Shown here: in pieces, positions 11,312 through 22,626 of the stretch
Position numbering within the stretch: position 1 is the stretch's first letter
How the letters are laid out: each line of letters begins with the position of its first letter
Origin: Holtermannia corniformis
Lineage: Eukaryota > Basidiomycota > Tremellomycetes > Holtermanniales
Reading direction: 5' to 3'
Length of the DNA stretch: 64,000 nt
NCBI GenBank assembly: GCA_001599935.1
Contig: BCIJ01000016.1
Location: 4,419-68,418 of the forward strand
The notes under the pieces: generated by a model
What the model was told of the DNA's origin: nothing
What the model saw: the letters and a program-made list of their open reading frames with translations, nothing else
Databases searched by the model: none
Made by a program: the position numbers and the translations under genes

Positions 11312-12903
11312 TTACTTGGGCGCAACACCAGCGAGAGACTCACGTTGATCCCTCTCTCTGACCACATGATCACCCACCAGCGTCAGTCGTTGAGTGTAGC
11401 TCGGTGTCGGTGGTGCCATTGGCATGGCGCGGATCGGGAGCGCGACCGAGCGTTGGGGTTGAGGATGGTGCAGCGTCGGTGGGTGATACGCCCGAGAAGC
11501 GCTTTGCGGGACCGCCGAACTCGCGCGAGGCGCAGTGGGGTCGTATGCGTATTGTCTAATGGCTCAGTGTCAGTCACGAACGCAGGTCAAATCAGAGGCG
11601 TGGCACGCACGCAAGCCGGGTGATCGAGTTGCTCGTACTCGGTCGTTCTTCAGGAACGGTGCTGAGCGAATGAAGCGTCTGCATCGGCTGAGGTCGAGGT
11701 GTCCGCTGGTGCTGCGGTTGCTGAGCGCGCTGCGCCGAGACCAAGGGCGTCCTAAACCCGTTTGTCGCAACTGGCAGTGTCTGCCTCGGCGGGGTGAATC
11801 TGACCAGCGCGTATCAGCAAAGCAACACATCGGTGTCGACTAACGACTGGTCGCTGTCATCAACCCGTAGACGCTTCCTGTTACCACTGGGACCGTCGTT
11901 CTCGAGCGCATACGACGGGACCCATTGCACCGGTGCAGGCGGCGGCGGCATCATCGGCTGCTGCTGCTGGACGCCATGCGCTTGCTCGTCTTCTTCTTCC
12001 CCAAAGACGCGTTGGCGCTGCCGGGCGCTTCCATCATACTGCTGCGGATCAAGCGAGCGATTCGCGCTACCCGCAATCTGGCGCTTGCACCCTTCGAGCT
12101 CCCTGTGATCTCTCAACCCGGCATCAAGGTCATGATAGGATCACTGACTCTTCCAGCGCTCGTATCCTCTCTGCACCATGTCTGATCTCGCCCTGCAACC
12201 CAATTCAGCCCCATCTTCGCTCAAGTTCTCTCGCGGACATACCGCCTTTCGCTCGTCCTCCTGTCGCAGAAAACGAACCAAGCGCGACAGCTCGCGATTC
12301 TGAAACTGCACACCACGTCAAACCTGTATTCTAGTACACGCGCACGCACGTAGAGGATGCTGAGCGTGTCAGTGATCGATGTGAGGCAGAGTTTGCTAGG
12401 CTGGAGCCAGCGCTTGAGGTCTTCTGGCAGCTGTGTGCGACGTCAGCGCGTATTGACGGCAAGCAACAGCGCATACCTCGTTGGTGATCAGATGCGTCTC
12501 GATCGGCGTCTTGAAGCAATACGTGCACTGGCGCGCTTTATCTATCGACATGTCAACCCTGGCCGTACCAGCGCCGACGCCGACGCACGCTTGTGCTCCT
12601 TGCCAGCACACAGGATATGTGCACAGCTCGTGATCCAGAAATCTCGCTTCTGCCAGCCGACCGTATCACTTTGTAACGGGTAATGACTGGGTTACCACAT
12701 TAGTTGTCCGGTCGTGAGTGTAGAGGGACAGCGCACCAGATGGAGCACGTCACAAACTCGAGAAACGCGAGCTCGTTGCCTTGGACGCTCGTGGACTCTG
12801 TGGGCAGACCAGATTGCTTGGAGGGTGAACCGAACGCTGGGCCTGCCTGGGACTTGCCGAGGCTCGGTGGCGAGGAGAAGGTGAGCGGTGGGACGAGCGG
12901 CAT
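11312..12903 (-). CDS. Zip3/HEI10-like RING E3 ligase (meiotic crossover factor)
   Basis: Spliced by eye, the protein reads a RING-like finger, then a coiled coil, then a Gln/Pro-rich tail, which is the layout of Zip3/HEI10/CCNB1IP1 SUMO or ubiquitin ligases that mark crossover sites. CSIC is formed across an intron (donor GTGCGC near 12750, branch AACTAAT). It is followed by KRDFWITSCAHILCAGKEH and CTYC, giving the expected Cys/His ligands. LPEDLKRWLQP follows, then helical RELSRLVRFLRQEDERKA and RIRALEEELEGCKRQIAG. The tail contains HGVQQQQPMMPPPP and ends GVAPK at 11312. About eight exons are present, with 40-60 nt introns. The start at 12903 (MPLVPPLTF) is the nearest in-frame ATG. The family assignment is inferred from architecture rather than a database match. 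Confidence 0.6.
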
Positions 12904-13116
12904 CTGGGCCGGCGGTTGTGGATGTGCAGTGAGCCTGAGGGTGGGTGCAAGTCTCTCTTGCACAGTGTAGGCAGATATTTGATGAACGCGGTGGTGATTG
13001 ATGATGGTGCTGGTCGTCGTTGTCGCCGCTCGAGTGACTGCTCGCCCGTGCCGCTGTCAATCAACCATCCATCACCACCGCAACTCGTGTACAACCATCC
13101 CAAGCTACACTACAGC

Positions 13117-14046
13117 ATGGGCAGAGGTCAGAACGCTACCGGCGGCAGTCTGTGAGCTCTACACCCCACCCACCCGCAACTAACTGCACCAGCGCGACCG
13201 CAAAAGCAACCAAAGCAAAGTCGCGCAACGCGATCCAGACCGAGCACTTTCGTCGTGTCGAGCTCGAACGCGCTGAACGCCTTGCATCTCTTCGACAGCT
13301 TACCCGCCTGCGCCATGGCGTGCACGAGGAGGAGACGGTGAAGCTGAGTCTGAGCTTTGCACCGCGTGTGGTGCGGAAGAAGCGCTGGTTGCTGGACGAG
13401 CACGAGCTCCCTGAGGAATGGAGGGATGCAAGGGTGCGCAAGGGCAGGATCGAACCAGTCAAGGTACAAGCATCGCCTGAGAAGCAGATGCAGCACTGTC
13501 AGTGCGACTCGTCAGCTCGAGTCGGTCGCTGACACGTAGTCAGATGAGTCGAATATCTACCATCTCCTGCAAGAACCCAACATTCTCGGCCTCCCATCAC
13601 CGCCCTCGCCTTTACCAGTCTTTGTTAGCCCTTCACCGCCTCGTACAGCTCTCATCAGCTCTCCAGAGCATTCCGATCCAATCGTGAATCCCGTCAAAGC
13701 CACCACTGCCAGCGCATCGCCTCCACCAAGCTACAGCCCCAGCCCAGAGCCGTCAGCCATCAAACGCGTTCGTGCGATGACCGCCTGCTCATCAATGACC
13801 CCAACCCCACGCTCGATCTCAACAGAACCCACGTCCACGTCGGAAGGAGATTGCACACTGGCAACGCCGCTGTACAGCTGCACAGCCCAGCTCGACGCCG
13901 ACATCAGTCCAAGTGCCGGCCAGCGCATCCTGCCGGTGTATCTCGAGTTGGTCCAACTTCCGCCAGGCGAATTGTCCGAGCTCGAAAAGGCGTTTGTGGA
14001 TGTCACCAACAAGGTCCTAGCGCGCTTACAGGATCGGATGGGCTGA
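13117..14046 (+). CDS. Hypothetical basic/Pro-Ser protein
   Basis: I do not recognise this protein. There are three exons: 13117-13151 (MGRGQNATGGSL), 13193-13463 and about 13542-14046. The introns have GTGAGC and GTACAA donors and a textbook AACTAAC branch site in the first. The N-terminal half is Lys/Arg-rich and helical (RVELERAERLASLRQL, RKKRWLLDEHELPEEW). The middle is Ser/Pro-rich. The last 50 residues form a helix rich in Glu and Lys (ELEKAFVDVTNKVLARLQ). Predicted length is about 275 residues, with no signal peptide or membrane segment. It is divergent from the RING gene with about 210 bases between the starts and convergent with RanBP1. Confidence 0.6.
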
Positions 14047-14159
14047 CCAGTGGGGAGTGTCGGGTAGTCGAGTGAAATGTCAGACTTGATTGAGCGAACA
14101 GAGCATCACATTGCATCACGCATTGTCTTTCGTCAAGCCCTAGTCCCAGGCGCAGGTGC

Positions 14160-17100
14160 TTACTCGGCCTTGGCCTCCTCGGGCGCGGTCCTATAATGCG
14201 TCAGTCGTTACCTGCGCAACAGCCACATTGCTACTCACTCGACGTCCGCCTTGGGCTTGTCGGCCTCCTCCTCACCGGCAGGGGCAGGCTTAGAAGCTTC
14301 CTCCTTGGCAGCCTGGACCGGGTTCAACTCGGCAGCCTTGTGGACGGCGTCGCTCTCGGTGTGCTCGCCAGACGGGTTGGCCTCTTTGTCCTTGGTCTCG
14401 GTCGACTCGGTGGCAGCGGCGGTCTCCGCAGCAGGCGCAGCGGGCGCGGCAGCCGGCTCTTCGGCAGCAGGAGCCTTAGTCTCATCGGTGGCGGGCGCGG
14501 CATCGTCAGTCGACTCCGTCTATCATGAGCGTTAGTAGCTACTACAAGCAGGTGGCACCAACACACCTTGCTGGCAAGGGCAGCGTTCTTGGCCTGGGCG
14601 TCCTCGAAAGCAGTCTTGAAGAGCAGGGCGTCTGCAGCGCGTCAGCCTCGACAAATCTGACTAGCACAGTACACCATCGTGTTGGTACGCGCATCGACTC
14701 ACTCTCGGAGTTGCCGAACCGGATCGCGAGCGTCTCGGCCGTTGGCTCGCCCTCGGCAAAGTCGGCGGCAACGTTCCAAACCCAGGATCGGTCAGAGCCG
14801 ACGTTGGGCGCAAGCTTCATGTCGGACGTAACTGGGATGGGTTAGCTTGCATCACTGCGGTTTACTGTTGTATGTTTGCGTGGCGCATGAGATCTGTGTC
14901 AGGCTTGGTGAGGATCTGAGTTCCACGCATGTAGCCGATCGACAGACGCCCTCCGAGCATGTTGAACCTGGCCGAGCCACAGGATCAAGGCTTCACCACT
15001 GGAAGCGGCTGCTGTCTCGCGAACTAACGCTGACGACCTTTCGATGGTGTCGCATCTTCGAAAGCGAGCCGAATGGAGACAGATACGTCTCGGGATTAAC
15101 TGACATGATGGCTTGATCCAATGCTGCAGTCGATGCAGGACGCATCAACTGAGAACCATAACGAAGCCAAAACATGGCGATCTGGTCAAGCTCGTTTGTA
15201 GGACGACCTGGAGCGCATAATCCGCTGCACTAGCAGGCATGCGCAGGATACTTGGGCGCCGACGCCATAGCTCGACTGGCGTAGGCACCGAATTGTACGT
15301 ACGAGAACCTTAGAGACTGAGCGTAGATACACACTCCTCTCTCGGTCAAGAATTGACGAGTAGAGAAGGTGCTACCGTATCTTAGCAGAGTCCAAGCTTG
15401 CGTTTCGTATGTGCATATAGGTTGGCAAGACCTCCGGGGCCGCACGGGCGTCGCGCAAAGTTTGCAACGGAACAGCCGGACCACTCATTCCAGTGTCTTC
15501 TGATACCCGGGCAACCGGGGACTCTTTTGCAGAGCGAAAGCTCGTCTGCCCTCTTTGCTTTGCGTTGGGCTGGGACCGTGCTTAAGGCTGTGGCTCACTT
15601 GCCACAGACAACGAATACATGATCAGCTCGTGACCTGGCACCTGCATCGATCGACGCATACCACAAATAACAGCCGCAGGACCTACAGACCAGGAGACAA
15701 CTTGTCTCGCGGCCAACGTCTCTCCGGCACAGTAGCTGCAATCACGGCGAGCCTCGATACCATAACCGGTGCAACTCGAATCTGCACAGCAGATCCACTC
15801 GGCATACAGGCCGATACTAGACGCATCGTCCATGAAGCAAGCGAAGATCTACGCGTAACGGAACGCAGCGACGCACTTCTGTGCGCAATTGACCTGGTAG
15901 CGACGCACTAGACCTTGACTGATATGATTCGGATAGAATCAGCAAATTCAAATTGAGAACGCGGAACGCTCAAGCTCGGTGTCCCGATTACTCGACGATA
16001 ACGGCCCGTTCCAGCGCACTGCACGTTGCTCGGCGCAGCGCAACCCCCCCCCCCCCCAAAAAAAGAGCCATTGGCGCAGATAAAGATTGTCGTGCAGCTT
16101 GATCTCTGATCCCACCGATACTCAACGCATCGGGTAAGGCTCTGAACGCAGCTGCTCGCTGCAACTTTGCTTGTTGCACGGGCATGGCCATATGGTCACT
16201 CAATCAACGGCACGAGACGGCAGAACGTCGCTGACGAACCTAGCGGGCCCAGCAAGCTTTAGTCCATCGCTCACACCGGCCGATATCGGACGGATCTATT
16301 CAGTGGCAGAAGAGACAGCAGAGCTGTATGCCGCTGCTTGACTTCCTGGATCAGACAGCTCCCTCTCCGTACTTGCCGATGCCCCATGCATCGGTAGATC
16401 GTCAGACACAGAGCTGCTCGCGATCGTAATGACGCGGACAGCTCGCTTCCCTGAGCCGGTCGACGCTCAGGCAACTCGATCAAACCGTCACCGTGTTGAC
16501 TTTACGAACAGCACGGCGTGATCATATAACACCTGACGCTGAAGACACCAGCTGTCCCGCGTGAATACGAACAGCTTTCCCGGCAGGACCGCTGACAAAT
16601 CACAGCTCGTTCTCGGTCGTCGGTCGATGCTTGACGCATCAACCGCGACATCTCAGGAGGTGCGTGCAATGATAGATCATGCCGAAAACTGTGCGTCCAC
16701 CATTACCACTCTGAAAGGTTCAAAGATGAGCCGCAACGTTTAGACGTTGACCGTTTACGCGGCAGCGCCCTTGAGTTGACGTCTTCACACGAGCTACACG
16801 CGGTGCTCCGAGGTACAGTTTAGGTTTCGCACTTGCCGATGCTCCGCGCATCGTTGAGCGCACAACGCGTAGTTGATCACCCATTGACTTGGCGTGCAGC
16901 TCTCACCCTGGCGTTGGCCGATGCGAGCAGCATCGGGCTTGCCACGAAAACTCAAAGGTGCACGACGAAGCTTTGTCACGATGCGATACTTTGCGTCCGG
17001 CATCCGCCAATGTCGTGAAGCAGCACGCCACGATGATCCAACCAAACCACGACAGCGATCAAACACCCCGGCTCCTACGTTCAACGCTTCAATGCACTAC

Positions 17101-17808
17101 GCATCACGCGGTTCGACGTAAGGAGCGTGCCTTCCACGCAAACATCTACGATTCCACGCAATAGCAGGACTCACTCGAATGGTTGGCGCAGACCTTGAGC
17201 GTCTTGTCACGGCGCATGACGAGCCGGACCTTTTGAGTCGCCTTGTGGGCAAGCAGGCGGACGTCGCCGGTACCGCGCTCTTTCCATTCGAGTTCGTCTT
17301 TGGCGAACCGGAAGAGCTTTGCGCGGCTGGGGGTGTTAGCTTGGTTGCGATTGGAGAGAATAATGAAGTGGGGAGGGTGACAACATGAAGAGGATGGAGA
17401 AGTAGGCAAGGATAACATCGACTGACAGCTTGAAGAGAACGTCTTCATCCTCCTCGTGTGTCTTTGCCTCGACTTGTTCAGTCAGCTTGAGCACGGGCTC
17501 GAACTGGGGGTCGGGCTCTTGCTCGGTCTGTGCGGGGGTTGCGTGTTGATGGTATGCCATGCAGTTGTAGACGACGGGTAGCAGGGCACGCAGGAGTCAT
17601 GGCACGCAGGGTGAGATCGATGAGGTGGCGAGAGAAGTCGATTGTCAGCTCTGTTACCACTTGGATGGTTCCGTGCGTCATCAGGTCTGCCTGCTTCTCT
17701 CCTGATCCCTCGCCCTACGAGGCGAGGCCCTTGATAATGCGAGACAGACCGTAGACGCGACATCTTCAGTGCACTCACAGTCTCGGTGACGGCCTCCTTC
17801 TCGGTCAT
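14160..17808 (-). CDS. YRB1: Ran-binding protein 1 (Yrb1/RanBP1)
   Basis: RanBP1 binds Ran-GTP and promotes its release from transport receptors and its hydrolysis by RanGAP in the cytoplasm. The Ran-binding domain is complete across exons: [10 protein letters not shown], then EDEDVLFKL joined to [20 protein letters not shown], then [18 protein letters not shown], then [16 protein letters not shown] and [20 protein letters not shown] long Ala/Glu-rich acidic tail ends [14 protein letters not shown]. The first exon, [10 protein letters not shown], is separated by an intron of about 240 nt. The Ran-binding domain is split by one giant intron at 14832-17174. The neighbouring p24 gene is divergent, 357 bases away. 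Confidence 0.9.
15132..16936. repeat. Seven dispersed GATGC-N5-GCATC hairpins inside the RanBP1 intron
   Basis: Copies sit at 15132-15146, 15812-15828, 16115-16133, 16376-16394, 16626-16640, 16837-16853 and 16918-16936. Each is a 5-7 base-pair stem of the type CCGATGC/GCATCGG around a loop of exactly five bases. The loops differ: AGGAC, TAGAC, TCAAC, CCCAT, TTGAC, TCCGC, GAGCA. Two copies share an A-C mismatch at the same stem position. The copies are not in tandem and their flanks mostly differ. Confidence 0.65.
16044..16064 (+). repeat. Homopolymer C14A7 in the RanBP1 intron
   Basis: Fourteen C are followed by seven A. This is a simple repeat, likely length-variable and prone to sequencing error. 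Confidence 0.85.
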
Positions 17809-18165
17809 TGTGTTTGCAGTGGGAGCTAGTGTGAGCTGGAAAGGGAGCGGTGGTTGAAAAGTAAGGAGATGGCGGCCGACTGTCAGCTTGGTGTTGCGCG
17901 CTGTGCCCTGCCGTGTACCCTAGACTCACGTAGGGTAGAGCAGCAGTATCCAAGTGTGATTAGTGACAGACGATGGTCGAGTACTCTGAGCGCCGTTTGG
18001 GTGCGACGCTGTTTGCAGCTAAACCGAGGGGAACACGCACCACGCTGTGTTGAGGTTGCTATCCTGCTCATAGGGCAGCAGTGGGTAGGGTAGCAGCACG
18101 GTAGAGCAGCACAGGGTCACTCGCACGACTGCATAGATCACGACCTATCACGACCACCAACAGGA
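17809..18165. promoter_or_regulatory. Shared promoter region of RanBP1 and the p24 gene
   Basis: This 357-base gap lies between two divergent starts. It contains short direct repeats of a GGTAGAGCAGCA-like motif near 17933 and 18100, with related GGGTAGGGTAGCAGCA nearby. No TATA box is obvious on either side. Confidence 0.4.
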
Positions 18166-21100
18166 ATGATCGCACGATCACTCGTCACGGCGGCACTGGT
18201 GGCCATGGCCATGCTCGCACTCGGCGTCGCCGCTCACAGGATCGATCTCCCACCGGGGGGTAAGGAGTGCTTCTTTGAGGACTTGCATACAGAGGACAAG
18301 GTCAGTGGGATGGGTCGGTGGTTGATGCCGCCGCGCGGTGGTCAACGGCCGTGCTGAGATGGTGGTGGTGGTGGTGGTGGTGGTGGTGGTGGTGACGATG
18401 ATGGAGCCGCCATCTCGCCAGGGATGCAGTCAAGAGTACTATGAGCAGTCTCTGCTCTTGGACTTGACTGGCCTGTCGAGTGCTGCGTCCGCGATTCACC
18501 ACCTCGCTGGCGTCTGTGCGGCGCTCACAACAAGACGGCCGCAACATCAGCCTCGCCTCCATCAATCAGAGCTGACGTCTCAGATGACCGTAACCTATCA
18601 AGTCGGCTCTGGCGGCCACCTCGACATCGACTTCTACGTGCGACCGTCTCGTCCCCGCGCCCCTCGCTAACGCTCGCTCGCGCAGCTCACCGATCCAAAA
18701 GGCAACACGCTCTCATCCCAACACAAGCAACCGACCGGAACGTATTCGTTCACGGCCACGATGGACGGCCGGCACGCTTATTGCTTCAGTAACGAGATGA
18801 GCAGCGTGAGCCCAAAGACTCTGAGGTGAGTGACTGGCTGCGTGGCGATCAGGAGGTCGGCTTTGGTGGCGCGACAAGTCCTTGGCCTGATGCGTGCGGA
18901 TTGCGGAGCTGTATCAGCTGGATCGCACATCGCGCACAAGGCCGAGAGACTTTGTGCTGACGGCGCACCATCGCAACGGAACAAGCGGCGCTAGCTTGAC
19001 GCGCGCCCATTCTCTCGCTCAGTCGTCGGTCGCGCTGTTTCAGCTGGCTGACGCGGTGTTCTGAGCTAGAGGAAAGGTGACACGTTCTCGGTAGCGCATC
19101 TCTACGTGCTTGACGATGGCGCTACAGCGTGTCACTAGCGTTGCGAGCAAACGGTGAAGCGGCTGCGCAACCATGGATGTGACTTAGCCCTCGCGTTCGA
19201 CTTAGGGACCAAGCTCTTGTCAAGCTTCCTGGAGGCGATGGAATTCGACGGCGGACAGTCACGTCCTGGCAGCGACTGCGGATACGAGGTATTGAGACAA
19301 TGTGTGCAGCGCTGGCCTTTTGCATCAAGATTGCAGCAGCTGCGACACCTGCGTTACAATCCTGCTCCCAGCACAGGCGCCGTAGCTGCATGCAGGGGTA
19401 GCATCTGCCATCATGATGGGATCACAAGCGCCGAAGGTTGAGCACGTGACGGCCTCTCGCTCGACCGATGGTATAGCTGGTCTGTGGCTACCACTGTGGT
19501 GACTTGGCGACCGAGCCTCGGCTTGCTGCCTTCCGCAGCGCGGGACTGAGGATGTGCAGGCGCAGGCGCTGTCGACAAAGGCTTAGCTATGAGAGCTGCA
19601 ACGCACGAGTCCACCTGATGGCACGCTTTGGCCCGACTTTCCGCTTTCTCTCCGGCTACGATGGATACGGTCATACGAGCTGTGCAGCTCCATCGATGCC
19701 TACGCCGGGCCGGCTTCCGGCCAAGTCAGGAGGATAGCAATATATGGCGCTGATCTGATGGCGAGCAGCCGATTCTTTCGCTACACCAATTGATGAGCCG
19801 TTCGTCCGCTCCTGGCGTTGAATGCGATTGAGAATCAGCTTGCGTCATTCAGATCATCGTCATGAACCACTCTGTGGCACCGGTACCGCGCTGAACTTGG
19901 GATTGCCGATTCTCTTGCTACCCCAGTCGATGAGCCGTTCATCTGCTCGTACAAGCATTGGTACTCGAGAATCAGCTGCGTCTTGGATCATCATCATTGA
20001 CCATGGTGCGACGACTGTACTGCTATCAACTGCCGATATACCTGGCCTCAAGCTATGATCGAGCGAGCTGTCGCAGCTTGATCGAGACCCACTGTGGTCA
20101 GGCTATCCCGCGCTTCTTGGAGGTCCGGGAGGGGGTTCATCCGTCTGCGCTGGCTACGATGACCGCGTTTCCGTCTTCTGTACTCTGGACCGCTAAGCTC
20201 AATGAGCTTAGTCTGTGCCCAGTGAGCGCAAGACCATCAGCTTCGATGGGAATCATAAATCTCCGCGGCAACCTGAGCGCATTGGCCGACCTTATGCTTG
20301 ACGGCATGGCAAGATGAGTCAGTTCCGGGTGACCCCACTGCTCAAGGTGTAGTGATATGCCAAAATCCCCTTTGCGCTTAGGATGCGTTTTAGGGCGTCT
20401 TGGCGCGCTTCGGTAGACGGGTCACTGCGAATCAGCGTGAACTCCATTTATCTTGAGTTCAATTTCATCTAGCCTCCAGACACCAATCTTGAGTTGCATA
20501 CGTAAGGCGTGTACAATTCCAGATGAGGACTAGAGGTCAGCCCGCAGTGTTGTTCGATACCAGTTCAATCAGACCCTAAGCGGCGCTGGTGATAGATTCT
20601 CTCGGCTGGCCTCTGTTCACGTGTCGTGTCGACTGGCGCGGTGTACGGACTGTTTCTATGGGTGGTCGTCTGCGGTCCCTGTGCCAGCTCATTGCCGCGG
20701 CGACAAAGGCGGCTGTGACTTTTGGACGTCATCCTGATCTCAAGGATCAGATGCGTTCATCTGAACAGCAGCACAACTTTGTTCAGGCCGGGGCGCGAGC
20801 TTGGTACAGTGGATTGGCGGATGCGGACATGATTATATCAGCATGTCGGGTTCGACCAACCAGACTCGGACTCGGACTGGCATTATCGTTTCCCTACTCT
20901 GTAGCTGGAAACCAAGCTATTGTTTGGGCATGCAACGAAATGCATTCAGCTCGAACCCGCTAGCTTCGGTCTGATGCTTGTCGACCCGCAGAGCTCGGCC
21001 TTGCGCGAGACCACACTTGGAGTTTGATCGACTGCCAACGTGGCCTTCAAGCATCTCTCCACTGACTACGCCTGCAAAGGCATAGCTGCTGCAGGCTTTG

Positions 21101-22223
21101 CAACGCGAGCTTTGTTCCGTTATCAACGTCGTCACGGCGGTCAATCGGATTCGAAAGCAGCTGTTGAGTTGTCTTCTGTAACGATTCGTCCGCTGTGCTA
21201 CCTAGGTGCCGTTACCAGCGCGCATTCGACGACGGTATCGGCTAGTGAGAGCAGCAGCGTGACATGGGATCGAAGCAAAGCATAAAATGCAGTGTAGTGG
21301 CCATCAAGTCGTCGGTTCACAGCACTTTGAACGAGTCTCTTGCCCACGACTACAGTTGTCACTCCCGCTCAGTCGCTCGACGTCGCTAGTAAGCTATAGC
21401 TGCGAGCGCAGCTGCCACTGCGAACGCAATATCGACTACCCAGAGCGGAGGCTTTCTCATCGGCATGTCGCGCGGCAGACGACCTTGAGCGGCTCGGTTC
21501 TGGCCCAGAGCCATCACAATGAAATGACATGTCCGCGGTCTGGCACATCTGATCACGCCGATCCGACTGGGAATCGGCAGTGCGTGTGACGGCTCAGCCA
21601 GACGTCAGCTTCGTCTAAGCTGATTGGTCCGCCAAACGCTGTCGATCTGCTGGTCAGAGTTGGAAGCACTCTCGGTCTTGGCTTGTGAGCGACAGCGTTG
21701 AACGATACAGTCTGAACGTTACAGCTATACTGCTGGAATGAAGCATGTGCCAATTTATCAACGCACTGACACTCACGTCCCAGCTTCAACGTCCACGGCG
21801 TCCTCTTCATTGAAGACGAAGGCCACATTGCCCCGGTCGAGAACGAGATCCGCCAGCTCAGCTCGGGCTTGCAGGGAGTCAAGGACGAGCAGGAGTACAT
21901 CGTTGTACGCGAGCGGGTCCACCGGAATAGTGAGTCTGCTCTTGTAGGATAACGGCCGAGGGCTGCGAAAGCGCTAGTGTCTCGAAGTGAGAGCTGACAT
22001 TACGCAGCTGCCGAATCAACCGTGAGTCGCGACGGCGTCAAGCTTCTAGGCTCTTTGTGGAATCGAGAGCTCTGACTTGCCAAACGTAGTCCTGACTGAC
22101 ACTTGCCGACAGAACTCGCGCGTCAAGTGGTGGGCCATTGTCCAGGTCGGGATCCTGCTCGCGACGTGCGCCTGGAACGTGCATTACCTCAAGAGCTGGT
22201 TTGAAGTCAAGCGTGTGCTGTGA
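18166..22223 (+). CDS. EMP24: p24 family cargo receptor, Emp24/TMED2 type
   Basis: p24 proteins cycle between ER and Golgi in COPI and COPII vesicles and help select cargo such as GPI-anchored proteins. The exons spell a cleavable signal peptide (MIARSLVTAALVAMAMLALG), then a GOLD domain with ECFFEDL, MTVTYQVGSGGHLDIDFY, DGRHAYCFSNEMSS and SFNVHGV. A coiled-coil neck, EYIVVRERVHRNTAESTNSR, follows, then one membrane helix (WWAIVQVGILLATCAWNV) and a short cytosolic tail, FEVKRVL. The tail resembles the beta subfamily. There are six exons. Introns are 47-280 nt except the giant third intron, 18826-21783, which interrupts the GOLD domain at KTL-SFNV. Confidence 0.9.
18361..18393 (+). repeat. (GGT)n microsatellite in the first p24 intron
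   Basis: Eleven consecutive TGG/GGT trinucleotides lie between exons 1 and 2 of the p24 gene. The array is non-coding in the spliced model. Confidence 0.85.
18826..21783 (+). other. Giant intron of the p24 gene (2958 nt)
   Basis: The donor is GTGAGTGACTGG after the exon ending PKTL. The acceptor is ACGTCCCAG before FNVHGV, with a CACTGAC branch site 15-20 nt upstream. Both flanking exons are needed for a normal GOLD domain, so this is an intron and not a gene break. No ORF resembling a known protein is present. It contains a diverged direct repeat of about 100 nt and several short perfect hairpins, such as CTGATC-TCAAG-GATCAG near 20742. Confidence 0.8.
19769..20002 (+). repeat. Diverged direct repeat in the p24 giant intron
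   Basis: Unit A is 19769-19868 and unit B is 19906-20002. Both start CCGATTCT, share GATGAGCCGTTC, GAGAATCAGC and GATCATCxTCATxxACC in the same order, and differ at many positions between. The two units are about 137 nt apart start to start. Confidence 0.6.
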
Positions 22224-22281
22224 TGGATCCGTTGTGTGCTCTGTTGCCGCTTGCCGCTTGCCAGTGGCCAGCGCCGTTCCA

Positions 22282-22312
22282 CAAACTGCATCAAGAATGT
22301 TTGGTACACTCC
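22282..22312 (+). pseudogene. Possible remnant of prohibitin exon 1
   Basis: About 26 of 31 bases match prohibitin exon 1 and its donor at 24019-24050, including the coding part for QTASR(L/M)FGTL and the GGTAC donor. It lies just past the p24 stop. The match is short, so chance cannot be excluded. Confidence 0.3.
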
Positions 22313-22626
22313 AGGCTCTGCTTGAGCGTCGGCGTGGAGCAGTACACAGACTCGTGCAAACTACCAGCCGGTACGCTGCTCTGATACCAGCACTCTACGA
22401 TACCGTAGCGCCTGCCACGCATCACAGCTGAAAAGCTGACCACGCAGCGCAGAACCCAGGTTCGTACAGTCCTTTATAAACGCATGCATCGACTCGGTCC
22501 CAACTACTCGTACTCCCTTTGCTCATGCTCATGCTCTACTCGTCTGATTCGTCTTTTCAGTATTACAACGTGACTCGACTGCCCGCCCCGCAGGTAGAGT
22601 GATGCGCTAAACCTGCGCCAGGAACG

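Larger units (their letters stand above)
14832..17174 (-). other. Giant intron of RanBP1 (2343 nt)
   Basis: The intron lies between the exon ending VCANH and the exon beginning at [12 protein letters not shown]. The donor is GTGAGTCC, and the acceptor is preceded by a GCTAAC branch site and reads ATCCCAG. The other introns in this gene are about 47-240 nt. No convincing protein is encoded on either strand. It holds a C14A7 homopolymer and seven copies of a short hairpin, described separately. Confidence 0.8.

Noticed and set aside
15132..16936. The intron hairpins as a CRISPR array
   Set aside because: The copies are irregularly spaced, the constant part is a tiny palindrome, there are no cas genes, and the genome is eukaryotic.
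14832..17174. The giant RanBP1 intron as an LTR or LINE element
   Set aside because: No TG...CA termini, target duplication, reverse-transcriptase motif or terminal repeat was found.
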